From the NCBI RefSeq assembly GCF_964253915.1, contig NZ_CAXUSG020000002.1:124001-188000 (forward strand): 64,000 nt of DNA. The letters run 5' to 3'. Every line of letters begins with the position of its first letter. The first letter of the stretch is position 1. The translations under genes were made by a program, and so were the position numbers. Source of the DNA: Metarhizobium sp964253915 (GTDB lineage: Bacteria > Pseudomonadota > Alphaproteobacteria > Rhizobiales > Rhizobiaceae). This document shows, in pieces, positions 17,252 to 25,395 of this stretch. Under the pieces are notes generated by a model. The model was not told the origin of the DNA. It did no database searches and saw only the letters and a program-made list of their open reading frames with translations.

Positions 17252-17941
17252 ATGACTGAGCTCATGCACCCGATCGGTAGAACAAATCTGGCAGATACGG
17301 CGGTCAAAGCGATCCGCGCGGAAATCCTGTCCAAACGATGGAATCTCGGCGAGAAACTTCCGAACGAAACGGCGCTGAGCGCCATGCTGTCGGTCAGCCG
17401 CGGCACGATCCGTGAGGCCGTGCGCGTCCTTGCCTCCCAAGGCTATCTGGAGACGCGGCAGGGTTCGGGAACCTATGTGATTTCCACCTCGGATGTCGTG
17501 CGGCCGATCACCATGGCCCGCCGCGCCGGCCTGCGCGACCAGTTCGAGGCGCGCTGCGCGCTCGATGTGGAGGCGGCGCGCCTGGCGGCGTTGCGTCACA
17601 CGCCGGCGGTTGTTGCCGAACTTCGGGCGTTGCTGGAGCGGCGGGGCGACTATGATGGTGGCAATCGCGCCGTGTTCATCGAGCGGGATCTTGCGTTTCA
17701 CAAGGCGATCATCGCCGCGTCGGAAAACCGGGCGATGATCGAGATCTATGAGTTCTTCTCGCATTCGATTGCCGAGACCATCGAATCCACCCTGGGTGAC
17801 GACATTCCGGAACCGGACCGGCAGGCGCATGTCGATATCGTCGATGCCATTGAAAGCGGCGAGCCGGAAAAGGCGGATGCCGCTGTGCGCCGTTTCATGG
17901 CGCCGGTGCTGGCGGCTTTGGACAGGTTGCTGATGTCATGA
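17252..17941 (+). CDS. GntR-family regulator (FadR/FCD subfamily)
   Basis: 229 residues: N-terminal winged helix (LPNETALSAMLSVSRGTIRE, about 36-55) and a C-terminal helical FCD ligand domain with metal-type histidines (DLAFHKAII, HSIAE, HVDIVDAI). The four-base ATGA overlap with the MFS gene shows co-translation, so it probably controls that transporter. The palindrome just upstream of the start is the likely operator. Confidence 0.9.
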   Translation: MTELMHPIGRTNLADTAVKAIRAEILSKRWNLGEKLPNETALSAMLSVSRGTIREAVRVLASQGYLETRQGSGTYVISTSDVVRPITMARRAGLRDQFEARCALDVEAARLAALRHTPAVVAELRALLERRGDYDGGNRAVFIERDLAFHKAIIAASENRAMIEIYEFFSHSIAETIESTLGDDIPEPDRQAHVDIVDAIESGEPEKADAAVRRFMAPVLAALDRLLMS

Positions 17942-19209
17942 GCTTGCAGATCGAAGAAAAGCCGGTTCGGCCGATAGCCGCTGAAGCCGAACGTGTTGCC
18001 GTTCCACCGCCGGCTGCCGGGCATTCGTCCCTGGGGCGCATCCTGTTGGGCGTGAGCCTGGTGCTGATTGCCTTCAACCTGCGTCCGGTCTTCTCCAGCG
18101 CGTCCGCCTTGCTGCCGGAAATCCGCACCGGTTATGGTCTCTCGCCTTTGGGGGCGACGGCGCTGACGACCTTGCCGGTCATCTGTCTCGGCGCATTTTC
18201 TCCCTTCGCGGCAAAGTTGGCACAACGAATCGGAACCGAACGCGTGTTGCTGGGCGTGCTGTTCCTGCTGGCGCTCGGCACGGCTATGCGCGGCCTTTCG
18301 TCAACGACCCTGCTGTTCCTCGGCACGGCATTGGCGGGCGCCTGCATTGCCATCGGCAATGTCCTGCTTCCCGGCCTCGTGAAACGCGATTTCTCCGACA
18401 GAGCGGCATTGATGACCGGCTGCTACACGATGGCACTCTGCGCCGGCGCAGCCGGAGCGGCGGGTTTTTCGTTGCCGCTGGAACGTCTTTTCGGCGGCTC
18501 GCTGGAGGGCACGCTGGCGATCTGGGCCGTGCCGGCCTTTGTCGTCGGCCTGCTCTGGTTGCCGCAGGCGATTGGCGGACGATCGCAGGCGCGGCGGAGC
18601 AGCGTGCAGGTCGTTGGCCTGTGGCGAGATCCGCTTGCCTGGCAGGTGACGCTGTTCATGGGCCTGCAGTCGGCGCTGGCCTATTGCGTCTTCGGCTGGC
18701 TGGTGCCCATCCTGCGTGAGCGCGGCCTCGACGGCGTAACGGCCGGCGCCATCGTTTCCGTCTCCGTCATGGTGCAGGCGGCCTCCTGCCTTGCCGCCCC
18801 CCACATCGCCGTGCGCGGCAAGGACCAGCGGCTGATCAACGTCGTGCTGTGCTGCTTCGCGGTCGTGGGATTGCTCGGCCTGCTCTTTGCGCCGCTCTGG
18901 GGCGTCTGGTTCTGGGCCGTCCTGCAGGGCATGGGCCAGGGCGGGCTTATTGCTGTGGTGATGACCGTCATCGTGTTGCGATCCCGCGATGCGCATGTGG
19001 CCTCCCATCTTTCGGGCATGGCGCAATGTGTCGGCTACCTGCTTGCAGCAATCGGGCCGCTGGTCGTCGGCCTGATACGCGACTGGACCGGCAGCTTTGC
19101 CTGGTGCGCCGTGCTTTTCGTCCTGCTCGGCTGCGGTGCCGCATTCAACGGCTGGCTTGCCGGCCGTCGCCTGTACGTCGAGGCAAAGGTCGTCCCGGTC
19201 CAGACGTGA
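17938..19209 (+). CDS. MFS transporter, CynX/NimT type
   Basis: 423-residue 12-span transporter. The first spans contain IAFNLRPVFSSASALLPEI and IAIGNVLLPGLVKRDF, the diagnostic segments of the cyanate/2-nitroimidazole transporter group. A 40-residue polar N-terminus precedes span 1. It overlaps the GntR gene by four bases. In this family members export or import small organic anions and amino acids; the substrate here is unknown. Confidence 0.88.
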   Translation: MSLQIEEKPVRPIAAEAERVAVPPPAAGHSSLGRILLGVSLVLIAFNLRPVFSSASALLPEIRTGYGLSPLGATALTTLPVICLGAFSPFAAKLAQRIGTERVLLGVLFLLALGTAMRGLSSTTLLFLGTALAGACIAIGNVLLPGLVKRDFSDRAALMTGCYTMALCAGAAGAAGFSLPLERLFGGSLEGTLAIWAVPAFVVGLLWLPQAIGGRSQARRSSVQVVGLWRDPLAWQVTLFMGLQSALAYCVFGWLVPILRERGLDGVTAGAIVSVSVMVQAASCLAAPHIAVRGKDQRLINVVLCCFAVVGLLGLLFAPLWGVWFWAVLQGMGQGGLIAVVMTVIVLRSRDAHVASHLSGMAQCVGYLLAAIGPLVVGLIRDWTGSFAWCAVLFVLLGCGAAFNGWLAGRRLYVEAKVVPVQT

Positions 19210-19223
19210 GGGCCGGGGCAGCC

Positions 19224-20054
19224 TCAGGGTGAGGCGCTGTTGCGGTATTCATCCGGCGTGGTTCCGGTCATGCGCTTGAACATGGCGATGAAGGCGGAGG
19301 CGCTTTGGTAACCGAGCTGCGCCGCGATCGCTTCGACGGTTTCATTGGCTTCCAGCAGGGGCATGGCCTTCACCACGCGCAGCCGCTGCTTCCATTCGGA
19401 AAAGGGCATGCCGAGGTCACGCAGGCAACGCCGGATCACCGTCCGTTCCGTGGTGCCGACGATACGGGCGTGTTCTGCAAGCGCATGGTTGTCGCCCGGC
19501 GATTTCTCAAGGTGGCGCAGGATCGGTTCGAGCTGCGGATCCGTCGACCACGGCAGGTAGGTGCCGACCCTCTTCGTTTGACCGAGTAAGTCGATCACCA
19601 CCTGCAGAAAACGCTGATTTTCTTCAGATGCCTGAGATGCCGCTTGCGTCAGGCGCAGGTGATCGAGCATCGAACGGATCAGCGGTGAAATCTCCAGGGC
19701 GCAGGTCGTGTCCGGCAGATTCTTGGCGAATTCCGCCGAAACATAGAGCGAGCAATGGTAGGCTTCGTGTCGGCTCAAGCCCCGGTGCTCGACATCGGGC
19801 GGAAGCCAGACGCCGTATTGCGGCGGCACCAGATAATGAGCATCCGCCAGGGCGACTTCCAGCACGCCGCTGAAGGAATAGACGAGTTCGCCCCAGCTGT
19901 GTCGATGCTTCGGATAGGTCGTGTCGGCCGGTATCCGCGCTGCCCGGAAGAACAGCGGCGAGGGCAATTTGTCGTGAAACGGCGCCTCGATGAAGTGCTG
20001 CGCCTTGCCGCCTTCATCGCCCCGGCCTGTCAGCGTTGCGATACCGATTGTCAT
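19224..20054 (-). CDS. AraC-family transcriptional regulator with cupin domain
   Basis: 276 residues: a cupin-like N-terminal sensor (YPKHRHSWGELVYSFSGVLE, about 45-64) and a C-terminal pair of AraC helix-turn-helix motifs (SPGDNHALAEHARIVGTTER; AAQLGYQSASAFIAMFKRMT). ATG 20054 was chosen because the longer frame to 20162 would overlap the divergent gene. It diverges from an EamA-type transporter, its likely target; TGACA-N13-TGTCA at 20078-20100 in the spacer is a candidate site. Confidence 0.88.
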   Translation of the reverse strand: MTIGIATLTGRGDEGGKAQHFIEAPFHDKLPSPLFFRAARIPADTTYPKHRHSWGELVYSFSGVLEVALADAHYLVPPQYGVWLPPDVEHRGLSRHEAYHCSLYVSAEFAKNLPDTTCALEISPLIRSMLDHLRLTQAASQASEENQRFLQVVIDLLGQTKRVGTYLPWSTDPQLEPILRHLEKSPGDNHALAEHARIVGTTERTVIRRCLRDLGMPFSEWKQRLRVVKAMPLLEANETVEAIAAQLGYQSASAFIAMFKRMTGTTPDEYRNSASP

Positions 20055-20124
20055 GAAGTCGATATATATCCTCTGGCTGACACATGGTAAAGCACTGTCA
20101 TCGTGACGAAAGCAGGTGAATGCC

Positions 20125-21081
20125 GTGTCGACTATCCGAAAACCCCTGGATGCAACTGCCATCGCGCTGATGGTGCTGATCTGCCTTGTCTGGTCGGTTC
20201 AGCAGATCGGCCTGAAGGCGACCGGCCATCTTGCCGCGCCGGTGCTGCAGATCGGCATCCGTTCGGTGATCGCAGCGCTCTGCGTCTGGACCTTGGTGCG
20301 CTTTCGCGGCGAACGAATCGCATTTTCCGGCGGAGTTGCCGTGACTGGGGCGTTCGTCGGTCTGCTCTTTGCGTTCGAATTCCTGCTGGTGGGCGAAAGT
20401 ATCAAGCATACGTCTGCATCGCATGTGGTGGTGTTTCTCTATACGGCGCCAATCTTTGCAGCGCTCGGCCTGCATTGGAAGCTGCCATCGGAGCGGCTGG
20501 CCGCCGGGCAGTGGGCCGGCATCGCTTTGGCCGCCATCGGTATTGCCATCGCTTTCATCGGCAATGGCTCGTCCACATCCGGAGACCTTTCCTCCATGCT
20601 GCTGGGTGATCTGATGGCATTGGTCGCCGGAGCCGGCTGGGGTGCGACAACCATCGTCATCCGCTGCTCCCGCCTCAGCGCCGTCCCGGCAGCGCATACG
20701 CTGTTCTATCAGCTGGCGACGGCCGGACTGATTCTCACCGTTGCCGCCGTCGTCTCGGGGCAGACCCTTGTTGTGCCGACCTGGTCGCTCGGCCTCAATC
20801 TGGCGTTCCAGTCGCTGGTGGTCTGCTTCTTCAGCTTCCTGGTCTGGTTCTGGATGCTGACGAAATACCGGGCGTCGCAACTGGGCGTGCTGTCTTTGAT
20901 GTCACCCCTGTTCGGTGTCGTGCTCGGCGTTCTGCTTCTCGGGGAGCCGCTGTCGAGAGAATTCGTGCTCGGCTCGTCGATCGTGCTGGCCGGCATCGTG
21001 ATCGTTACCGGCTATCCCTGGCTCCAGCAGTGGCGGTTGCGGCATGCCCAGCCCATCGCCGCAAAACGCGGCGCTGATTAA
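20125..21081 (+). CDS. EamA/DMT-family transporter (RhaT/YdcZ-like exporter)
   Basis: 318 residues with ten hydrophobic segments in two EamA repeats, starting MSTIRKPLDATAIALMVLIC. GTG 20125 has AGG at eight bases; GTG 20116 is an alternative. Family members usually export amino acids or metabolites. Probably controlled by the divergent AraC regulator. The stop codon overlaps that of the convergent esterase gene (TTAA at 21078-21081). Confidence 0.87.
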   Translation: MSTIRKPLDATAIALMVLICLVWSVQQIGLKATGHLAAPVLQIGIRSVIAALCVWTLVRFRGERIAFSGGVAVTGAFVGLLFAFEFLLVGESIKHTSASHVVVFLYTAPIFAALGLHWKLPSERLAAGQWAGIALAAIGIAIAFIGNGSSTSGDLSSMLLGDLMALVAGAGWGATTIVIRCSRLSAVPAAHTLFYQLATAGLILTVAAVVSGQTLVVPTWSLGLNLAFQSLVVCFFSFLVWFWMLTKYRASQLGVLSLMSPLFGVVLGVLLLGEPLSREFVLGSSIVLAGIVIVTGYPWLQQWRLRHAQPIAAKRGAD

Positions 21082-21704
21082 AGCGGTCGTTCGCCGAAAT
21101 ATGTCGCCAGGAAGATGGCGGCGGTTGACGCACCCTTGCCGGAGATGGTGTGGGGCAGGCCCGGCTCGAGCAAGCTTTCGACCGTCAATCCGGCCTGGCG
21201 AAGTCTTGCTGCCGCCTTTTCCGTTTCTGTTGCCGGGATGACCGGATCGGCCGTGCCGTGGATCAGCAGCACCTCGGTCGATACCGACGGATTGTCCGGT
21301 TTAGGCGAGGCCAGACGGCCGGAAAATCCGACGACGGCACCGACCGGCCAGCGGCCGCTGACGATGGCATCCAGCGACATGATCGTCCCCTGCGAAAAAC
21401 CGACGAACGCGACGCGATCGAGCTTTTCGGCAAAACCGTATTCTTCGACGATAGCAGAAACGACCGCATCGAAACCGGCACGGGCCGCTTCGATGCGCGC
21501 CGGACGATTGTCCTCGGTGACGCCGACAACGCTGAACCATTGGTAGCCATTGCCGAAACTGGAGTTCTCCGGCGCGTTCGGCGCCACGAAGATGGTTTGC
21601 GGCAGGTTGCCTGCCAGCGCATCGGCCAGCGGCGCGATATCACCACCGCTGGAGCCGACCCCATGAAGAAGGATGACGAGGCTATCGGATTTCGGGTCGG
21701 TCAT
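21078..21704 (-). CDS. Carboxylesterase/phospholipase-type alpha/beta hydrolase
   Basis: 208-residue serine hydrolase of the short carboxylesterase family: LVILLHGVGSSGGD oxyanion region, nucleophile GFSQGT, acid HGTADPVIP and histidine GLPHTIS. ATG 21704 is preferred to the frame start at 21785 because the family starts just ahead of the HGVG motif and an AAAGG site precedes it. Convergent with the EamA gene; may be monocistronic. Confidence 0.88.
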   Translation of the reverse strand: MTDPKSDSLVILLHGVGSSGGDIAPLADALAGNLPQTIFVAPNAPENSSFGNGYQWFSVVGVTEDNRPARIEAARAGFDAVVSAIVEEYGFAEKLDRVAFVGFSQGTIMSLDAIVSGRWPVGAVVGFSGRLASPKPDNPSVSTEVLLIHGTADPVIPATETEKAAARLRQAGLTVESLLEPGLPHTISGKGASTAAIFLATYFGERPL

Positions 21705-21830
21705 GCTGGAGCCTTTTCGGTGTCCGCCCTGCGGCTGGGCGTCGAAGCCGCTTAACGCAAAGACAAATCGCCCGCCAGACGTCATCCGGTGGCCGCACTG
21801 TTCATCATTCTGGATACGAGCGCTGAGATC

Positions 21831-22517
21831 TCAGATGGCGGCGCGAACCCGCTCCCAGGCATTGCCGAGATGCCGGCCCAGAACCTCAGAAAGCCGCGCT
21901 TCGTCGCGGGCTTCAAGCGCCGCGATCATCTCTTCGTGCTCGGCGACGGCGGCGGCCCATTTTTCCGGGCCTTCATGGCCGATGAAACGGATCCGCTTCA
22001 GCCGCGTCTGCAACATCTGGTGCAGATCGGCGAGAGTGGCGTTCCTGGCGAGCTTGACGATCCCGGAGTGGATCTCCTGGTTCAGCTTGTAGTATTGCAG
22101 CCGGTCGCCATCGCGGTAGCGGCGAACCATTTCGTCGTGCACGGCGCGCATATGGGCGATCTCGTCGTCGCTGGCCAGTTGGCAGGCGAGCTTGCCGGCC
22201 AGTTCCTCGAGATTGCGCAGCACGGTGAGCATGTCCTGCACATCCTTGGCGCTGAAACGCTTCACGACGGCGCCTCTGCTCGGCACCAGTTCTACCAGGC
22301 CTTCACTGGCGAGATATTTGATCGCTTCGCGCAACGGCGTGCGTGACACGCCGAGTTGCTCGCCCAACTGGCCTTCGTGCAGCCGCGTTCCCGGCTCCAG
22401 ATTGCCCTCTATGATCATGTCGCGCAGGTGGTTGACAAGCGTGTCATGCAGCGCCGTGCGGCGGATGGGGCCGGGTCCGCCATCGGCCGGGCGGTCTAAC
22501 GTGCTGATCTGAACCAT
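21831..22517 (-). CDS. GntR-family regulator (FCD subfamily)
   Basis: 228 residues: winged helix (LHEGQLGEQLGVSRTPLREA, about 50-69) and an FCD ligand-binding domain. ATG 22517 is preceded by GGTGGAAGAAG; GTG 22532 would add five residues. It diverges from the PdxA-like gene across a 185 bp spacer containing inverted repeats, and is the likely repressor of the 22703-30316 catabolic operon, inducible by a pathway intermediate. Confidence 0.9.
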   Translation of the reverse strand: MVQISTLDRPADGGPGPIRRTALHDTLVNHLRDMIIEGNLEPGTRLHEGQLGEQLGVSRTPLREAIKYLASEGLVELVPSRGAVVKRFSAKDVQDMLTVLRNLEELAGKLACQLASDDEIAHMRAVHDEMVRRYRDGDRLQYYKLNQEIHSGIVKLARNATLADLHQMLQTRLKRIRFIGHEGPEKWAAAVAEHEEMIAALEARDEARLSEVLGRHLGNAWERVRAAI

Positions 22518-22567
22518 TTTTTCTTCTTCCACCCTGTTTGTCCCTGCCGCGACGAGTCATGCGCCTT

Positions 22568-22648
22568 GCCGTCTCTAAAAGCATCGCAAGACGGCCAAAG
22601 CGCGTCAACAAAAAATGCTGCATACAGAATACAAAAGACTTGATGCAG
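22568..22648. promoter_or_regulatory. Inverted repeats in the GntR/PdxA-like spacer
   Basis: Two repeats lie in the 185 bp divergent spacer: GCCGTCT (22568-22574) with AGACGGC (22589-22595), and CTGCAT (22618-22623) with ATGCAG (22643-22648). The AT-rich segment around the second, ATACAGAATAC, also resembles GntR half sites. Candidate operators for the GntR regulator; which repeat matters cannot be decided by eye. Confidence 0.4.
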
Positions 22649-22702
22649 AATTTTGAATGCCGTATGAAGGTGAAATCAGGCATGAAGTGGAGGAACATCA
22701 TC

Positions 22703-23740
22703 ATGACCACGAACGGTGCAGCGGAAGCGCGTCCCGTCATCGCGCTCGCCATGGGCGACCCGGCTGGCATCAGCCCGGAGCTGACCGCGCGCATTCTCGC
22801 CCTCGATGAAATCCGCGAAGCCGCGCACATCATCACCATCGGCGACCGCCGCGTTCTCGACGAAGGCGCCCGTGCAGCCGGCCTGACGCTCGACCTGGAA
22901 AGCGCGGCCCTGGATGGTCTCGGCGCCACAGGCAAGGACCGCCATGTCTTTGTTGACCTGAAGAATCTCGATCCGGTGGATGTGACCCGCGGCGAAGCCA
23001 CGCTTGCCGGCGGCACCTTCGCGACCCACAATTTTCGCGAGGCGCTGAAGCTGGCGCATGCCGGCGGCGCTGAGGCCGTCTGCTTCACGCCGTTCAACAA
23101 GAAGGCGATGCGGTTCGCTTATCCGGGTTATGACGACGAAATCCGTTTCGTCGCAGATGTGCTGGGTTTCACCGGCAAGGTCCGTGAGTTCAACGTCCTG
23201 GAAAAAGTCTGGAATGCGCGCGTCACCTCGCACATTCCGCTTTCGGAAGTGGCTTCGGCGATCACCGTCGATGGCATCCTCGATGAACTGGATCTGGCGC
23301 AGGCCTGCCTGAAGAAGGCCGGATACGACAACCCGAAGATCGCGGTTGCCGGCATCAATCCGCACGCCGGCGACGGTGGCAGCTTCGGCATGGAAGAGAT
23401 CGACATCATCGAGCCGGCCGTGGCTGCGGCGAAGGCGCGGGGCTACAATGTCGAAGGTCCGTTCCCGGCCGACACCGTGTTCCTGCGGGCGCTGAAGGAA
23501 GATTACCAGGCGGTGCTGACCATGTACCACGACCAGGGCCAGATCGCCATGAAGCTGATGGGCTTCGACAAGGGCGTGACGATGATGGGCGGCCTGCCGT
23601 TCCCGCTCTGCACCCCGGCGCATGGCACGGCCTATGACATCGCCGGCAAGGGCATTGCCGATGTCGGCGCGAGCCGCGAGGCGATCCTGCTTGCGGCCCG
23701 CATGGCCAAGCGCGCATCCGCATTTTCTGCTGCCGCCTGA
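22703..23740 (+). CDS. PdxA-family NAD-dependent dehydrogenase (PdxA2-like)
   Basis: 345-residue homologue of 4-hydroxythreonine-4-phosphate dehydrogenase, which oxidises a 4-phospho-hydroxy acid with decarboxylation. Metal ligands are present: H177 (TSHIPLSEV), H221 (NPHAGDGG) and H276 (YHDQGQI). GGAGG precedes ATG 22703. With no vitamin B6 genes nearby but a TctCBA transporter, an isomerase and a Dak-type kinase, this is more likely a catabolic PdxA2 that turns a 4-phospho-tetronate into dihydroxyacetone phosphate and CO2. Known PdxA2 pathways use a DUF1537 kinase, which is absent here. Confidence 0.87.
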   Translation: MTTNGAAEARPVIALAMGDPAGISPELTARILALDEIREAAHIITIGDRRVLDEGARAAGLTLDLESAALDGLGATGKDRHVFVDLKNLDPVDVTRGEATLAGGTFATHNFREALKLAHAGGAEAVCFTPFNKKAMRFAYPGYDDEIRFVADVLGFTGKVREFNVLEKVWNARVTSHIPLSEVASAITVDGILDELDLAQACLKKAGYDNPKIAVAGINPHAGDGGSFGMEEIDIIEPAVAAAKARGYNVEGPFPADTVFLRALKEDYQAVLTMYHDQGQIAMKLMGFDKGVTMMGGLPFPLCTPAHGTAYDIAGKGIADVGASREAILLAARMAKRASAFSAAA

Positions 23741-23811
23741 TTTTCAGCGGTTTTCCAAACTAGCGGCATGGAGGAGGTCCCATGCCGCGACACTCAACGG
23801 AGGAGTTGACT

Positions 23812-24801
23812 ATGAAAAAATCCCTATCTTTCGCATGCGTGGTTGCGGCCGCTCTCGGCATCGCCGCTCCGGCGTTTGCTTTCGAGCCGAACCGTCCGGT
23901 CGAGTTCGTCGTCACCGCCGGCCCCGGCGGCGGCACGGATATCTTCGCCCGCACCATCCAGGCAATCATTGCCAAGTATGAGCTGATGAAGGCGCCGGTT
24001 GTCGTGACCAACAAGGGCAGTGCCGGCGGTGCGGAAGGTTTTGTCTATGCCGCTACCGCCAAGGGCGATGCCCACAAGCTGGCTTTCGGCACCAACAACG
24101 CCTACCTGCTGCCGATCCGCGCCAAGGTTCCCTACAAGTCGGAAGACCTGATCCCGGTTTCGGCGCTCGCCGCCGACGAGTTCGTGCTTTGGGTCAACGG
24201 CAAGTCCGAGTTCAAGACGGCCGCTGACTTTGTTGCGAAGGCGAAGGAATCGGGTGACCTGAAGGTGGGTGGCAGCCAGTCCAAGGATGTCGACCAGATC
24301 CTCACCTCGATGATCAACGATGCGACCGGCGCCAAGCTCGGCTACATTCCCTTCAAGAGCGGCGGCGAAGCGGCCGTGCAGCTGGCGGGCGAACACATTG
24401 CCGCCAACGTCAACAATCCGAGCGAAAATCTCGGCCAGTGGCAGGCCGGCATGGTCAAGCCGCTGTGCGTCTTCAAGTCTGAAAAGCTGAAGAGCGACGC
24501 CAAGGTTGCCGGTGAGATGGGCTGGGCCGATATCCCGACCTGCAAGGAAGCCGGCATTGCCATCGACAACTACTCCATGCCGCGCACCGTCTGGCTGCCG
24601 GCCGGCGTCGAGCCTGATGTCGTGCAGTTCTATGCCAATGTCCTCAAGAAGGTTGCCGAAACGCCGGAATGGGCGAAATACCTCGCTGACACGTCGCAGT
24701 CTCCCGCTTATATGAGCGGCGAACAGCTCGCCACCTTCATCAAGGGCGATGAAGCATCTGTGAGCACCGTGCTGAAGCGCGAAGGTTGGCTGGCCAACTG
24801 A
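23812..24801 (+). CDS. Tripartite tricarboxylate transporter substrate-binding protein (TctC family)
   Basis: 329 residues with a signal peptide (FACVVAAALGIAAPAFA). The mature start FEPNRPVEFVVTAGPGGGTD is the standard Bug/TctC opening, with the GPGGGTD ligand loop. A GGAGGAG site precedes ATG 23812. It captures a carboxylated ligand in the periplasm for the TctAB membrane proteins encoded next. Confidence 0.92.
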   Translation: MKKSLSFACVVAAALGIAAPAFAFEPNRPVEFVVTAGPGGGTDIFARTIQAIIAKYELMKAPVVVTNKGSAGGAEGFVYAATAKGDAHKLAFGTNNAYLLPIRAKVPYKSEDLIPVSALAADEFVLWVNGKSEFKTAADFVAKAKESGDLKVGGSQSKDVDQILTSMINDATGAKLGYIPFKSGGEAAVQLAGEHIAANVNNPSENLGQWQAGMVKPLCVFKSEKLKSDAKVAGEMGWADIPTCKEAGIAIDNYSMPRTVWLPAGVEPDVVQFYANVLKKVAETPEWAKYLADTSQSPAYMSGEQLATFIKGDEASVSTVLKREGWLAN

Positions 24802-24841
24802 TCTTCCCAAGATCAGTGCGGACGCCTGCGGGCGTCCGCAC
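24798..24841 (+). terminator. Paired intercistronic hairpins after the TctC-like gene
   Basis: Two perfect stems adjoin: CTGATCTT-ccc-AAGATCAG (24798-24816) and GTGCGGACGCC-TGCG-GGCGTCCGCAC (24816-24841, 11 bp). Neither is followed by a T-run. Position matches the hairpins behind the other binding-protein genes in this window, suggesting 3' protection of the tctC part of the message and lower expression of tctBA. Confidence 0.6.
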
Positions 24842-24862
24842 ACCATTCGAAAGGCTCAAGCC

Positions 24863-25363
24863 ATGCAAGAACAGAGTGAAAAGGGTCTGCCGCGTTTCGT
24901 CATGGAAGCGGGCACGGCGCTCTTGACCGGCGCCTTCGGCGCGGCCGTTTGCTACGGTTCGATCGAAGCCGGCGCCGGCTGGACCGACATGGGGCCGGAT
25001 GCAGGATATTTTCCCTTCTATATCGGCCTGCTGATCATTCTCGGGAGCCTGGTCAACCTGGCCTATGCGTTCATCAAGCATCGCGGCACCGGCGAGATTT
25101 TCGTCGAGGCGGCGCGGTTCAAGGCCGTGCTCAGCTTTTTCCTGCCGCTTTTGGCATTCGCGGCGGTGTCCACCTTTCTCGGCCTCTATGTCGGCACGGC
25201 GCTTTATATCGCCGGGGTCATGATTTTCCAGGGCCGCTACAAGTGGTGGATCGGCCTGCCCGCCGGGATCGCGGTCTCTCTCATCTTCTTCATCATTTTC
25301 GAGATCGGTTTCAAGGTTCCGCTGCTCAAGGGACCGGTCGAGGCCTGGTTCGGGATCTACTGA
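24863..25363 (+). CDS. Tripartite tricarboxylate transporter small subunit (TctB family)
   Basis: 166 residues with four hydrophobic segments, DUF1468/TctB type (MGPDAGYFPFYIGLLIILGS is the family hallmark). Lies between the binding protein and the large TctA subunit, 32 bp from the latter. Confidence 0.9.
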   Translation: MQEQSEKGLPRFVMEAGTALLTGAFGAAVCYGSIEAGAGWTDMGPDAGYFPFYIGLLIILGSLVNLAYAFIKHRGTGEIFVEAARFKAVLSFFLPLLAFAAVSTFLGLYVGTALYIAGVMIFQGRYKWWIGLPAGIAVSLIFFIIFEIGFKVPLLKGPVEAWFGIY

Positions 25364-25395
25364 TCCCGCCTGCCGGCTGTCTTCGGAGGAAAGAC

